Made by a program: the position numbers and the translations under genes. This document shows positions 20,290 through 32,099 of a stretch of 64,000 nt of DNA, piece after piece (the stretch's first letter is position 1; each line of letters starts with the position of its first letter). This DNA is from Kitagawia praeruptora (lineage: Eukaryota > Streptophyta > Magnoliopsida > Apiales > Apiaceae). The DNA lies in assembly GCA_037693485.1 (NCBI GenBank), contig CM075346.1, positions 52,250,001-52,314,000 on the forward strand, given 5' to 3'. The notes beneath the pieces are model-generated. The model made no database searches and had not been told where the DNA came from. It saw only the letters and a list, made by a program, of their open reading frames with translations.

Positions 20290-21813
20290 TGTGATAAGTG
20301 GATTTTATATCCACTTGGAACGTTCCATATCGGCTTAAATTGGTGTACTTGGACTCAAGTTTGTGGTATTTTTTATGTGTTTTATTTACTTGTGTAGGTT
20401 TGGAGAAATATCGATTAAGGGTGAATTTTCCGTTGATTTTGGAGTTGATTATGCTAAGGAATGAAGAATGGTGACTTGATATCAACTATCAAGAGTTTTG
20501 CAAGTCATTGGATTGAAGATGGGAAGTTATTGCAAAAGTAACGGAAGGAAACGGCCGAAAAACGAAGAAAAAATGCTGAAAACAAGTCGCCACCAGCCAA
20601 GGGAGCGCTGGCAGCGCTTGACAGGGCGCAGGCTGCGCTGCTAACAGGGAGGACAGCGCAGGCAGCGCTGGTAGCTGCGCAGGCTGCGCTGGTGCGGCCA
20701 TAAATTGCTTAAAAATCTCCTTTTTGCCCTATTTCGAATTTTAACTATATTTTTGACACCCAAACCTATTTCCAATTGTATTCTAGGTTGTTTTTCTTAT
20801 TGGGCAAGATATCTAGGCCTATAAAAACACATCTTAGCCTTGTAAAATATCGGATTATCATAGCTTTATTATTGTAACATAACATAGAATTGCAAGAGAG
20901 AAAAGGAGAAGGAGATTCAACGCTCGTGACAAGCAACGGATCAAGATCTACTTCATCTTTGTGTTCTTTTATTATTAATATTATTTCTTCCTTTTATATT
21001 TTGTCAATTATCATGTTTTCATCTAATCCCATGGTGACGAAAGGTTTAATTATGAACTAATCGTTGTCATGGGATCCTAGTGGATTTATCTATGTAGCTT
21101 AGTAGTTTGCATGCCTTAAAGATTTATGTGTGGTGAATTCTTGATATCCTCGTATGGTTAATCTTAATGCTTTTAGATGCGTAGCTAACATCTAAATTGA
21201 ATTGTTAATCTCTTGTGAAGTGAAAGTGGATCTTGAGATTTAGAACTTGCCATGCTAGCATAGGTTCATAATTGTTTATCAATATGATTTGTGGTGTGAG
21301 ATGAAAATACTTATACTGCCCTGTGTGATCTTTATGGATAACTTGTTCTTCAACCGTTATGTTTTCAAATTCTATAGACATATAGGGTCTAAGCATAATT
21401 GGTGTCTATTCATCTTCTATCTCTTTTGTGGATGTATGTTTAGTTTGGTATGCGTATGCTGACAGGTAGCGTATACTTGTTTCGTGTTATCCGATCAGAT
21501 ATCAAAACCATTGCACATAGTGATTAAAGGCTGCAACTCTAAGTGAAGTAGATGATGAAACTAGGATTCCATGTTTTATTCTCATATTAGTAAATCGACT
21601 TTAATCTCTTTAATTAGTTAATCTTTAGTTTGATAATTAATTTAGTAGTTAATAAAAATCCAATTTGTTATTTGTCTTAGTAGTGGATAAAAAACCATAC
21701 ATCGGTGCATAGGTACATTAATTAAATTGAACACCATTCTAGATCTCTGTGGGAACGAACTTGATTTAATCATATATTACTTGTGACAACGTGCGCTTGC
21801 GTAAATTTTGCAT
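20290..21813 (+). repeat. Element C, LTR2 (central, shared)
   Basis: 1524 bp. It acts both as 3' LTR of the first unit (PPT on its left) and 5' LTR of the second (PBS on its right). The CG-rich repeat is at 20603-20699. Confidence 0.92.
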
Positions 21814-21823
21814 AACAAGTTTT

Positions 21824-21841
21824 TGGCGCCGCTGCCGGGGA
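21824..21841 (+). other. Element C primer-binding site, second internal region
   Basis: Identical 18-base Athila-type site behind LTR2. Confidence 0.88.
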
Positions 21842-21956
21842 TCATCGGTGTTTTTATTTTAGTTTATGTGCTTGTCATCAGTGGTCGTTAGCGTTCACTG
21901 ACTCGGATTCTTACTTAGTTTGTTTGTTTCGTGGTGTTTCAGGTACTTAAGTTTGT

Positions 21957-24638
21957 ATGCGAACACGCTTACAAGCTCGTTTGGAAGAACTGGCGGAAGA
22001 CGATCTTGTAGAGAATTTAGAGAATAAGGAAGAGGAAGCTGAAACTACAGTAGCAATGGCAGATGTAGCAGCAACTAAGGCTTTGAAGGAATATTCTCAG
22101 CCGAAACTCAATGACATCTAGTCTAACATTATTAGACCAGCTATTGCAGCGAACAATTTTGAGATTAAGTCTGGCACAATTCAGATGGTGCAGAATTTAG
22201 TTCAGTTTGGGGGTGCTTCTATGGAGGATGCCAACATGCATGTTCGGGACTTTATCGAAATCTGTGATACTTTCAAATGTAATGGTGTGACGGATGATGC
22301 TATCAGGTTGAGGCTTTTCCCATTCTCTCTGAGGGATAAGGCTAAGAGCTGGCTACACTCTTTGCCACCTGGTTCCTTTACTACATGGGAAGATCTTGCT
22401 CAGAAGTTCCTTACTAAATTCTTCCCTATGGCGAAAACTGCAGCATTAAGGAACCAGTTGACTCAATTCCAATAGCAATCTGGAGAGACCTTGTGTGAGG
22501 CTTGGGAACGCTACAAGGAGATGTTACGCAAGTGTCCTCATCATGGCATGCCTGATTGGATGGTTATTAATGGGTTCTACAATGGGTTGGGAGCACAGTC
22601 TAGGCCTTTGCTAGACGCAGCATCAGGTGGAGCTCTGTGGGCAAAGAGCTATGATGAAGCTTATGAACTTATTGAGATGATGGCTGCTAATGAATATCAA
22701 AATCCAACCCAAAGGCTATCTCAAGGCAAGGTAGCAGGAATTTTGGAAGTAGATACAGCTTCAATGATTACAGCTCAGTTGAAAGTTCTTGCTATGAAGG
22801 TGGATGCTCTTGCAAATTATGGAGTACAGCAGGTGGCTAGTGTTTGTGAGCTATGTGCGGGCGCACATGAGACGAATCAGTGTGCTATCTCTTCTGAATC
22901 AGCACAGTTCGTGAGTAATTTCCAGAGACCTGCTGCACCAGTTCCAACCACCTATCATCCTAATAATCGGAATCATCCTAACTTCAGCTGGAGCAATAAT
23001 CAAAATACTCAACAACCTTATCAGCAAGCAAGGCCATTCAATCAAGGCTACCAATAGCCTTATGCTCCAAGGACATCATATCAACCTCCTGGATTTCAGC
23101 AGCAACAACCCCAGGCTCATATGGGGCAATCTTCTAATGAAAAATCTGATGAGATGTGGATAGCGTTAAAGAACTTACAAGCTGGTCAGAAGCTCTTAGA
23201 AACTCAGATAGGACAGATTGCAAGTGCCTTAGGTAGTAGGCCACAAGGAACTCTTCCTAGTGATACGGAGGTTAATCCAGGCAGGAGGGACAACAAAGAA
23301 CAGGTCAATGCAGTTACTTTGAGATCAGGAAAAGTCACGAGTGATCCTAAATCAGCAACTGAAGAAGATGAAGATGTTCAGAATCAGCAGGTTGAAAAAT
23401 CTGCAGTGCCAGAAATGGAGAAATCTGATTTAGTGGCTGATCAGCTTGAAGGAGAGAAGAGAAAGAAACTTGTTGAAAAGTTTACTCCGGAGCAATCTTC
23501 AATGAATAATCAGATCTATCCACCTCCGCCATATCCTGGACGTTTGCAGAAAAGTCAAGAGAAACAATTTCAGAAATTTATGGATGTCTTCAAGAAATTG
23601 TCCATTAACATTCCTTTTGTTGAAGCATTGGAGCAAATGCCGAGATATGCAAAGTTCATGAAGGATATTTTATCACGGAAGAGAAGGTTGGAAGATTTTG
23701 AAACAGTGGCATTGATGGAAGAATGTAGTGCTGTTCTGCAGCAGAAGTTGCCTCCTAAACTGAAAGATCCGGGAAGTTTCACTATTCCATGCACTATTGG
23801 CAACCTTTTATTCAACAAGTGTTTATGTGATTTGGGAGCTAGCATTAATCTCATGCCCTTGTCTGTTTTCAAGCAACTTGGTCTACCAGAGCCGAAGCCG
23901 ACTAACATCTCTTTGCAGTTGGCTGATCGATCTATCACATATCCTAGAGGCATAGTGGAGGACGTTTTGGTGAAGGTTGATAAGCTTATCTTCCCAGCTG
24001 ATTTTGTGATCTTGGATTTCGAAGAAGATAAGAAGATTCCCATAATCTTGGGAAGACCGTTCTTGGCTACAGGAAAGACTTTGATTGATGTGCAAAAAGG
24101 AGAGCTTACAATGAGGGTGCAAGATCAGAGTGTCACCTTTAATGTGTTCAAGGCCATGAAATTTCCAACAGAGGATGAAGAGTGTTTTAGTGTGGATATA
24201 GTTGATACGGGTCAGAGAAAGAAGTTGGATCAATTGTTGAGCGAAAAATCGAATATGCGCGTGCTAAAGCATCCTATCAGTGATTCCATTGACAGTTCTT
24301 CAATACGAGATCTCTCGAATGTCAAGCTTGGAAAACTTCCATCCCATTTGAAGTATGTCCTTCTGAATTATGAGTTGGTAATTTTTGAAGAGGGTCACGA
24401 TAATGTGTTAAGAAGGTGGAGCATGGATGATGAGGTAGAGGAGTGTTCGTATCAATCAACTGTGAAGCATAAGCACCTTAGAGGTGTGAAGAAGAAAAAG
24501 AAAAAGTTAATTAGAGGAAGAGGCAAAGTGAAGTTTGATTTAGAAAAGTTGTGGGAAGATAGCAAGAAGGTTGTCAACCAATGGGTGAATGGTCCTTCTG
24601 TTAAGGACAAGTCAAATGCGATCTTCGAGCCACCATGA
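21957..24638 (+). pseudogene. gag-pro: Element C gag-protease polyprotein, copy 2 (three in-frame stops)
   Basis: Same 894-codon frame as copy 1, with the same capsid, CELCAGAHETNQC knuckle and CDLGASINLMP protease. Three stops interrupt it, near 22118, 22472 and 23054. Each is a CAG glutamine codon in copy 1 that reads TAG here. There is no indel in the frame. Everything after the third stop, including the protease, is open. The pattern fits deamination of methylated cytosine rather than damage at insertion. Confidence 0.92.
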
Positions 24639-26176
24639 TTTGAATCATATTTGTCCGGCTAAATGACGTTAACGACAGCGCTTCGTGGGAGGCAACCCAT
24701 GTGTTTCGGTGTTTTCAGGTATGTTTTCTACTATCCCTTGTATTTACTTCCATTCAATGCGGACATTGAATATTTTAAGTTTGGGGGTGGTTTGGGGGAT
24801 AAGTAGTATATATATGTGTTAGTAGTATTTGTGAGTTATTGTGTTCATATAGATATCATGTTTTGCATATTAGTAGTAATTCATGCATATATGTTCGTAT
24901 TATTTACGTTTGTTTCATTTAGGACATTCTATTATTTTATTTTTATTTTACCATGTGAGTCATTTTAGTTGCATTTTCATGGCATGCATTTTTCATGATC
25001 CCGTAGGACGAGCTGATTCTGATTGATAGGTGGATGTTGATTTGGGTGTGATGATGATGAGTAGAGGGCTGATTTATAGTTCCTAGGAATTGACTTGCAT
25101 GTTACGGGAACAAAACTTATTACACAGTCTCATTGGGGTGCTTTTGGGCTAGGTTAGGGTCATGCCTGTTGGATGTTTTGAGATTTAATCACTTGTTTAT
25201 TCTTAGAATTTTCGTTATTCCCTTTATAGCGTAGGAACACTAAAATCTAAGTTTGGGGGAAAACAGGGATTTCATGCTAGTGGTAATAATTGTCAATAAA
25301 GGCTAGGCGTCAAATGGCTAGTAGCCGGCTCATATTTATATGAGTAGTCTAGGGTTGGAAATGAGAAAGGCTCATTCCAGATTGCAATAAAAAAAAAAGG
25401 AAAAAAAAAGGAAAAAAAAAATCAGAAAAAGAAAAAAAAAAGAGTCAATTTTTGTTTGTTAAATGCAAAATTAACCAGAGTGAGCTCTTTAATACTCGAG
25501 TAATTAAGTCTGAGGGGACTTAGTCCTAGTAACCTAAAGCTCTTGTGGTTTGGGATTGCTGACCTAACACTTGCTACATGGGTATTATTGTATAAGCCTT
25601 TTGGGGTCTCATTCATTGCACGGTTAAATAAGCATGCGTATTGTATATGTAGTGTCGTCGTATAGTAATAAAGCATGAATTTCTGTCTACCTTGGATAAG
25701 GGTGGAGGTGTTCCTAGGTTATGAAGTGTCTACAGTCTATTCTAGTTATAAACCTGTGATTGTCTTGACAGAAAGCATGTATGGGTTTTGACCTAGTTTT
25801 GGGAGTATTTCTGATGAGCATTGCACACACACGCACGTTTCTGTTCATGTATTTGTTAGTATACGGGGACTTAGTCGAGCTCTGCTTGGATTTGTTGCAT
25901 TCTTTGAGATATTTGCTTTTTAGTTGGTTTTGGTGAGTTTGAAGGGGATCGTTGCATTTTTCATATTAGTTGCATTCATGCATTACATTGCATTAGGTTG
26001 AATGGATTTTGTGGGTACATTCGCTATAGGCCCTCACGAGACCTTACTCGTCCACTAGGGCTGCCTAGGGGTTTAAAGGGCTTGTTGCATATGCCAAATG
26101 CAACCGTGATCACCTACGGAAGTGGTACTAGTTAGTTAGTTAGTTGTAATTGTTTATGCTTGAGGACAAGCATCGG
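24639..26176 (+). other. Element C internal non-coding region, copy 2
   Basis: Near-identical to 18741-20275, with the same hairpin (24686-24699), hairpin/PPT-like block (about 24752-24798) and A/G tract (25389-25444). Confidence 0.8.
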
Positions 26177-26190
26177 TTTAAGTTTGGGGG
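26177..26190 (+). other. Element C polypurine tract, second unit
   Basis: TTTAAGTTTGGGGG directly before LTR3, matching 20276-20289. Confidence 0.85.
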
Positions 26191-27714
26191 TGTGATAAGT
26201 GGATTTTATATCCACTTGGAACGTTCCATATCGGCTTAAATTGGTGTACTTGGACTCAAGTTTGTGGTATTTTTTATGTGTTTTATTTACTTGTGTAGGT
26301 TTGGAGAAATATCGATTAAGGGTGAATTTTCCGTTGATTTTGGAGTTGATTATGCTAAGGAATAAAGAATGGTGACTTGATATCAACTATCAAGAGTTTT
26401 GCAAGTCATTGGATTGAAGATGGGAAGTTATTGCAAAAGTAACGGAAGGAAACGGCCGAAAAACGAAGAAAAAATGCTGAAAACAAGTCGCCACCAGCCA
26501 AGGGAGCGCTGGCAGCGCTTGACAGGGCGCAGGCTGCGCTGCTAACAGGGAGGACAGCGCAGGCAGCGCTGGTAGCTGCGCAGGCTGCGCTGGTGCGGCC
26601 AGAAATTGCTTAAAAATCTCCTTTTTGCCCTATTTCGAATTTTAACTATATTTTTGACACCCAAACCTATTTCCAATTGTATTCTAGGTTGTTTTTCTTA
26701 TTGGGCAAGATATCTAGGCTTATATAAACACATCTTAGCCTTGTAAAATATCGGATTATCATAGCTTTATTATTGTAACATAACATAGAATTGCAAGAGA
26801 GAAAAGGAGAAGGAGATTCAACGCTCGTGACAAGCAACGGATCAAGATCTACTTCATCTTTGTGTTCTTTTATTATTAATATTATTTCTTCCTTTTATAT
26901 TTTGTCAATTATCATGTTTTCATCTAATCCCATGGTGACGAAAGGTTTAATTATGAACTAATCGTTGTCATGGGATCCTAGTGGATTTATCTATGTAGCT
27001 TAGTAGTTTGCATGCCTTAAAGATTTATGTGTGGTGAATTCTTGATATCCTCGTATGGTTAATCTTAATGCTTTTAGATGCGTAGCTAACATCTAAATTG
27101 AATTGTTAATCTCTTGTGAAGTGAAAGTGGATCTTGAGATTTAGAACTTGCCATGCTAGCATAGGTTCATAATTGTTTATCAATATGATTTGTGGTGTGA
27201 GATGAAAATACTTATACTGCCCTGTGTGATCTTTATGGATAACTTGTTCTTCAACCGTTATGTTTTCAAATTCTATAGACATATAGGGTCTAAGCATAAT
27301 TGGTGTCTATTCATCTTCTATCTCTTTTGTGGATGTATGTTTAGTTTGGTATGCGTATGCTGACAGGTAGCGTATACTTGTTTCGTGTTATCCGATCAGA
27401 TATCAAAACCATTGCACATAGTGATTAAAGGCTGCAACTCTAAGTGAAGTAGATGATGAAACTAGGATTCCATGTTTTATTCTCATATTAGTAAATCGAC
27501 TTTAATCTCTTTAATTAGTTAATCTTTAGTTTGATAATTAATTTAGTAGTTAATAAAAATCCAATTTGTTATTTGTCTTAGCAGTGGATAAAAAACCATA
27601 CATCGGTGCATAGGTACATTAATTAAATTGAACACCATTCTAGATCTCTGTGGGAACGAACTTGATTTAATCATATATTACTTGTGACAACGTGCGCTTG
27701 CGTAAATTTTGCAT
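26191..27714 (+). repeat. Element C, LTR3
   Basis: 1524 bp. It ends at GCAT, followed by the AATAG duplication; the LTR1 and LTR2 equivalents read on as GCATAACA before the PBS. The last bases of this copy are therefore either non-canonical or slightly lost. Confidence 0.9.
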
Positions 27715-27719
27715 AATAG

Positions 27720-28743
27720 GAGAATTAACTGGTTTACGCTTGTTCTTCACCTCTGTCCAGCCATCCCCATCTCCATTTTTTATCTCCAATCCCTCCTCCA
27801 CTGTTGGTTCACTAGGGCCCTGCTTGCCAACTGGAGTCATGAAATCAACCTTTCCACCTGATCCCTTATCCCCTTGAACTCCATTCCCAGCAGATTCATC
27901 ATCCTCCATTGCCACCTTTTTGCCTTTTGTACTCACTTTCTCTTTTTCCTCAGATGTGACCCCCTTCACCTCAGAAATATTCATAGATTTTTTATCCTCA
28001 ATACTAGAATTTCGTGCCCAGTCCCTCGGAGCCAACGGGCACACATTGATTAGATGGCCAAGTGAGTTGCAATGAGTACACATTAAAGGCTTATTAAGGT
28101 ATGAAACTTTAACCTCCACATTAGATTTATCATAATCCACAACAGATATACTATTCGGCAGGGGGTCACCTACTTTGTATTGCACACACATTTTAGCAAA
28201 AGGCAGAATTTCCAACAGCGAGGTTAGAGCATTAGCATCCAGAGGAACCCCAATAACACTAGCTATTCGACTCAACCCTTCTTGAGTCCAGTAACAGTCA
28301 GGCAGATAGCTAAATTTAACCCATATTGGCATAGACGAAACAAGGGAACCTCTACCAGAGCAACCCCAATCCGTGACTATAAGAGGGCGTTGATCAAAGT
28401 ACCAGGTACCTTTTGAGAGAGCAGCATTCTTGTCATTGAAGGAGCTAAATTTGAAAATGCAAGTAGATTTGTTTCGTTGCGAGACAGATACCAAGCCCTT
28501 CTTCCAAATTAAATGGGCAATTTCCTTCACTCGTCTGAACGGCAATGAGGCTTTAGTGAACTTGCCAACAACACAACACTTGAATTTTTCAACCCCCTTT
28601 TGCAACACCTCGTTAGGGGGTTCAACTATCTTAGATCCTTCAGGAAGGGGGACATAGTCAAAGCTAATTCCCTTCAAAGGCCAAGGGGCAGCTTTCAACA
28701 TCGAAGACCACGACTTTTTCTCACCCTTGACCTCACCCATCTC
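27720..28743 (-). pseudogene. LINE ORF1, N-terminal and middle part
   Basis: About 340 codons of LINE ORF1, starting near the MEMGEVKGEKK stretch at 28743. A DUF4283-type domain, common in plant LINE ORF1 and typified by WYFDQRPLIV and WVKFSYLP, fills roughly the first 200 residues. A CCHC knuckle CTHCNSLGHLINVC follows, then a Lys/Glu-rich tail. It binds LINE RNA in related elements. The frame is open up to the point where element C cuts it; its C-terminus is at 4323-4175. Confidence 0.87.
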
Positions 28744-28750
28744 CATCAAG
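28744..28750. repeat. Target-site duplication of LINE B, right copy
   Basis: CATCAAG, matching 429-435. Confidence 0.85.
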
Positions 28751-28843
28751 CTAGTCAGAGTTTTGTGGAAGAATCGCAACGTAGAAGAATCAACTTGGGA
28801 GCTGGCAATGGTAGAGAAATATCCCCATTTATTTTTAGACTGA
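28751..28843 (+). pseudogene. Element A polyprotein, last 30 codons and stop
   Basis: Continues in the same frame as 271-435: VLWKN, then VEESTWEL and EKYPHLFLD, then TGA. This is the usual end of Tekay-type integrase. Continuity of the frame across a 28-kb insertion shows A was still open here when the LINE arrived. Confidence 0.85.
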
Positions 28844-28875
28844 TTCCGGGACGGAATCCTTTTAAGGAGGGGAGA
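28842..28875 (+). other. Element A: inverted repeat and polypurine tract before 3' LTR
   Basis: GATTCCGGGACGGAATC (28842-28858) forms a short hairpin overlapping the stop codon; a purine run AAGGAGGGGAGA follows at 28864-28875. The same pair precedes the LTRs of D and H. Confidence 0.75.
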
Positions 28876-30582
28876 TATAAGAACCCAGATTTTTGGTAGA
28901 AATTAAAACTTTTATTATGTAATTGAGTATAAGTGTATTTGTGGTTCTAATGAATGAATATGGAATGGATATGGATTCCAATGTTTATATGTCATGAATA
29001 GTGCAATGGGCTGACGACTTAGATTAGAATAATCTATCTCCTAGAAAGTAAGATATGGTAATTCCAAAGAGGAAGGTTATTCTCATGTCATCCAAATCGA
29101 TGTCTGTTATAAGTTAAGTGATTCCGTACAAGAGATTGCGAACGCACGAAAGAGAACGAGGACATTTTTTTTTCTAAATTCAGGAAATAAAGAAAGAATA
29201 AGTAATGAATAGTGTTTTAGTGGAAATTGGAATATTATTAGACGACACTATATAGAAGTATTCAGAATGGATTTCTGAGTTCGTATTAATGATCTATAGG
29301 CAAAATAAGTGTATGTAAACGATATCAGATTCAGAAAAATAGCACTTTTATTTTCTTCGAGATTTCCCTAGACACTGAAGGATTTAAGGATTTATTAAAG
29401 AGATTTGAGGAATTTAAATTCAAGGATTGTAAAGGAGGATTGAGGATGGTAGTATAAATATCAAGAAGGTTTCCGGTAAAATCCTAACAATAAATACTTG
29501 AGATATTCCTCCGAACGAGCAATGAAATTGAGTAATAACCGGACAAAAAAACAAGCAGAGAATCAAGAGACAAGCATGTGCAAGTGGATAGGATCAAGTA
29601 ACTAAGTTGGTTATCAAAAGAACTAGGATAATTAGAAACCAAACCAAGTACTTAGCACATTACATCATCAACACCACTAAACACCAACACATGACTCAAG
29701 ATGATGCATTGGATGACCTAATCACTTTAATAAAGCTACTTTATGAAGATATTATCCAATCAAGACTTACTTTATCACTTTGAATGAGTCATAAAGCAAA
29801 CAAAAGATTAATCCTTCATTTTATGAAGAAAACCCGAGAGGAAAAAGAAAGAAAAATGGAGGAGAAAGAAATGCTTGTATCTTGAGTTTCCCTTGGCCGT
29901 TTCGCGCGTTCTACCAGTCAAATTGAAGCCCTCGAGAATCTCTACGCGTATAGGGTAACCACTCTCCTCACCTCCTTGATTCTCATACTCGTTTTTAATG
30001 ATTTATAGTTGGGTGTATAGTAATCAGCCTTGTGTTCTTGGTTTTATTTTGATGGGTTAAGCATTTTAAGGTTGTATAAAGATGATCTAATGCTTGTTAA
30101 GAGATATTCACTCATCAAGGAAGGTATGAACCCCATGAACCCTAGTTTTACTTAGAGATTTATGGATCTTTTTGGATGATTTGGTGATAAGATGTGATTG
30201 TATGTATAGATCCATGTATAAGTAATTGATTGTTGTTGTTGGTTTGGCCATAATCAAACTTTGATGGTTATAACTTGTTCTTGGAAGATTATGGCTTAGT
30301 TGAGATGATGAACATGAAATCTTGATGTGTTGGTTGTTTGATGATGATTAGATCATGAAATAAATTTTGGGAATCGTTAGATTAGAGCCGTTATAATGCC
30401 CAAATTTTCTATGCCCTGTTTTGTATATGATATTCGGATAGTAAACCCCACTGGTTAGCTTCAACACTACCATGAAAAGTTAGGAAATGTTCCAAGCTTT
30501 GTTTTGATGTATAGATCATTTGAAACGGATAAACGGTTTAGGAGAAACGACCGTTTTAATGAATGTCGGTTAATAAAACCAA
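28876..30582 (+). repeat. Element A, 3' LTR first part
   Basis: Starts TATAAGAACCC, a slightly decayed TGTAATAACCC-type LTR start, right after the PPT. It runs to the ACCAA duplication of element E and continues at 39454. There is no coding sequence in it. Confidence 0.82.
30578..30582. repeat. Target-site duplication of element E, left copy (ACCAA)
   Basis: ACCAA at 30578-30582 and 39449-39453, directly outside TG...CA LTR ends. Confidence 0.93.
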
Positions 30583-32082
30583 TGTTAACACAAAATCACG
30601 CAAGCATACGTGGTCACAAGTAATATATAAATAAGTCAAGTTCGTTCCCACAGAGATCTGGTTATGGTTTTAATTAGTAGATGTACCTATGAAACAATGT
30701 ATGGTTTTAATTCACTGCTAAGACAAATAACAATTTGAGATTTAATTATCTAAATTAACTAAGATGCAAATTATAAAACTAAGATTTAATAACTAAAGAG
30801 AATTAAATCGAATTACTTATATGAGAATAAACATGGGATCCTAACTTCATTAAATACTTCACTTAGAGTCGATGCCTTTAATCAATACACGTGTGGGATT
30901 TGATATCTGATCGGATAACACGAAACAAGTAAAAGTTACCTCTCGGTATACTAATACCAAACTACGCATACATCCACAAAAGAGATAGAAGACGAGTAGA
31001 CACCTATTATGTTTAGACCCTATATCTCTATAGAATTTTAAAACATAAAGGTTTAAACACAAGTTATCCGCATAGATCACATAGGGCAGCATAATATCTC
31101 TATTCAGGCCACAAATCATGATGCTAAAACATCAACCTATCCTATGCTAGCATGGCAAGTTCTAAATCTCAAGATCCACTCTCGTTTCGCAAGAGATTAA
31201 CAAATTAAATGTTCGCGACGCATCTAAATACATGAAACACAACCATACAAGGATATCAAGAATTCACCACACGTAATCTTTAAAGCAATCAAACTACTAA
31301 GCTACATAAATAACTCCGTTAGAATCCCATGAGAACGATTAGCCCATAATTGAACTGTTCATCGTCATGGGATTTGATGAAAATATGATAATAAACAAAA
31401 TATAAAAGAAAGAAACAATAATATTAATAAAGTGAAGAGTTGAGAAAACAAATCTATGATTCAACGTATACAAAAGATGTAGTAGATCAAGATCCGTTGC
31501 TTGTCACGAGCGTTGAATCCTTCTCTTCTTTTCTCCCTTGCAGATCTAAGCTATGTTACAATAATAAAACTGATACGAATTACAATGCTAAGTTGTGTTT
31601 TAATAGGCTCTAGATTTCTTTCCCAGCAATAAATTACCTTCTATCACAATTAGAATTCGATTAAGGTACTAAAAACTGCCCAAAATACAATTAGAACTTA
31701 AAAAGGGCAAAACAGTAATTTCCCTGCTCCCATCATTCTGCTTGTCGAGCTGTTTGCTCCCACCACACGCAACCTGCACGTGCAACACCTGTCCCATGTT
31801 GTAGAAAATCTCCCAAGCTTCGTGTGGACAGTAAGATCGCTGAAAACGGACTTCTAGAACTCCAGATATGGCCACAACAGTGTAGACTGCGCAACCGTCC
31901 CGGAAAATCCGAATTTTAATCAATTTAATCTCCAAAAACAACAGAAGCATCCACCTTAATCGACATTCTTGCAAACCTGCACAACTACACAAAACACATC
32001 AAAACTACGACAAACTTGAGTCCAAGACAATCAATTTAAGCCGATATGGAACGCTCCAAGTGGATATAAAATCCACTTATCA
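30583..32082 (-). repeat. Element E, 3' LTR
   Basis: 1500 bp. On the minus strand it starts TGATAAGTGGA and ends GTGTTAACA. Some single-base differences separate it from 37949-39448. Confidence 0.93.
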
Positions 32083-32099
32083 CACCCCCAAACTTAAAC
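32083..32099 (-). other. Element E polypurine tract
   Basis: GTTTAAGTTTGGGGGTG on the minus strand next to the 3' LTR, the same form as in C. Confidence 0.85.

Larger units (their letters stand above)
4324..27714 (+). mobile_element. Element C: tandem Athila-like gypsy array, LTR-internal-LTR-internal-LTR
   Basis: Three LTRs of one family (about 1524 bp each) alternate with two internal regions of about 4.4 kb, and a single AATAG duplication flanks the whole array. Each internal region has a PBS resembling the tRNA-Asp site of Athila elements, one gag-protease frame, a long non-coding stretch and a PPT. No reverse transcriptase, RNase H or integrase is present, so each unit is non-autonomous. 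The first LTR is interrupted by element D. The arrangement most simply comes from recombination between LTRs of sister copies, giving two internal regions that share the central LTR. Confidence 0.88.
436..28743 (-). mobile_element. Element B: LINE (L1-type), split by a 23.4-kb insertion
   Basis: A non-LTR retrotransposon read on the minus strand. Its 5' end is at 28743, ORF1 follows at 28743-27720, and the ORF1 end and ORF2 lie at 4323-574. A 3' UTR and poly(A) tail end at 436. Element C (4324-27714) interrupts ORF1. The own sequence of the LINE adds up to about 4.9 kb. The 5' end falls within or just before the ORF1 start with no visible 5' UTR, so the copy is probably slightly 5'-truncated, as is usual for L1-type insertions. 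ORF2 has several frameshifts and stops, so the copy is dead. Confidence 0.9.
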
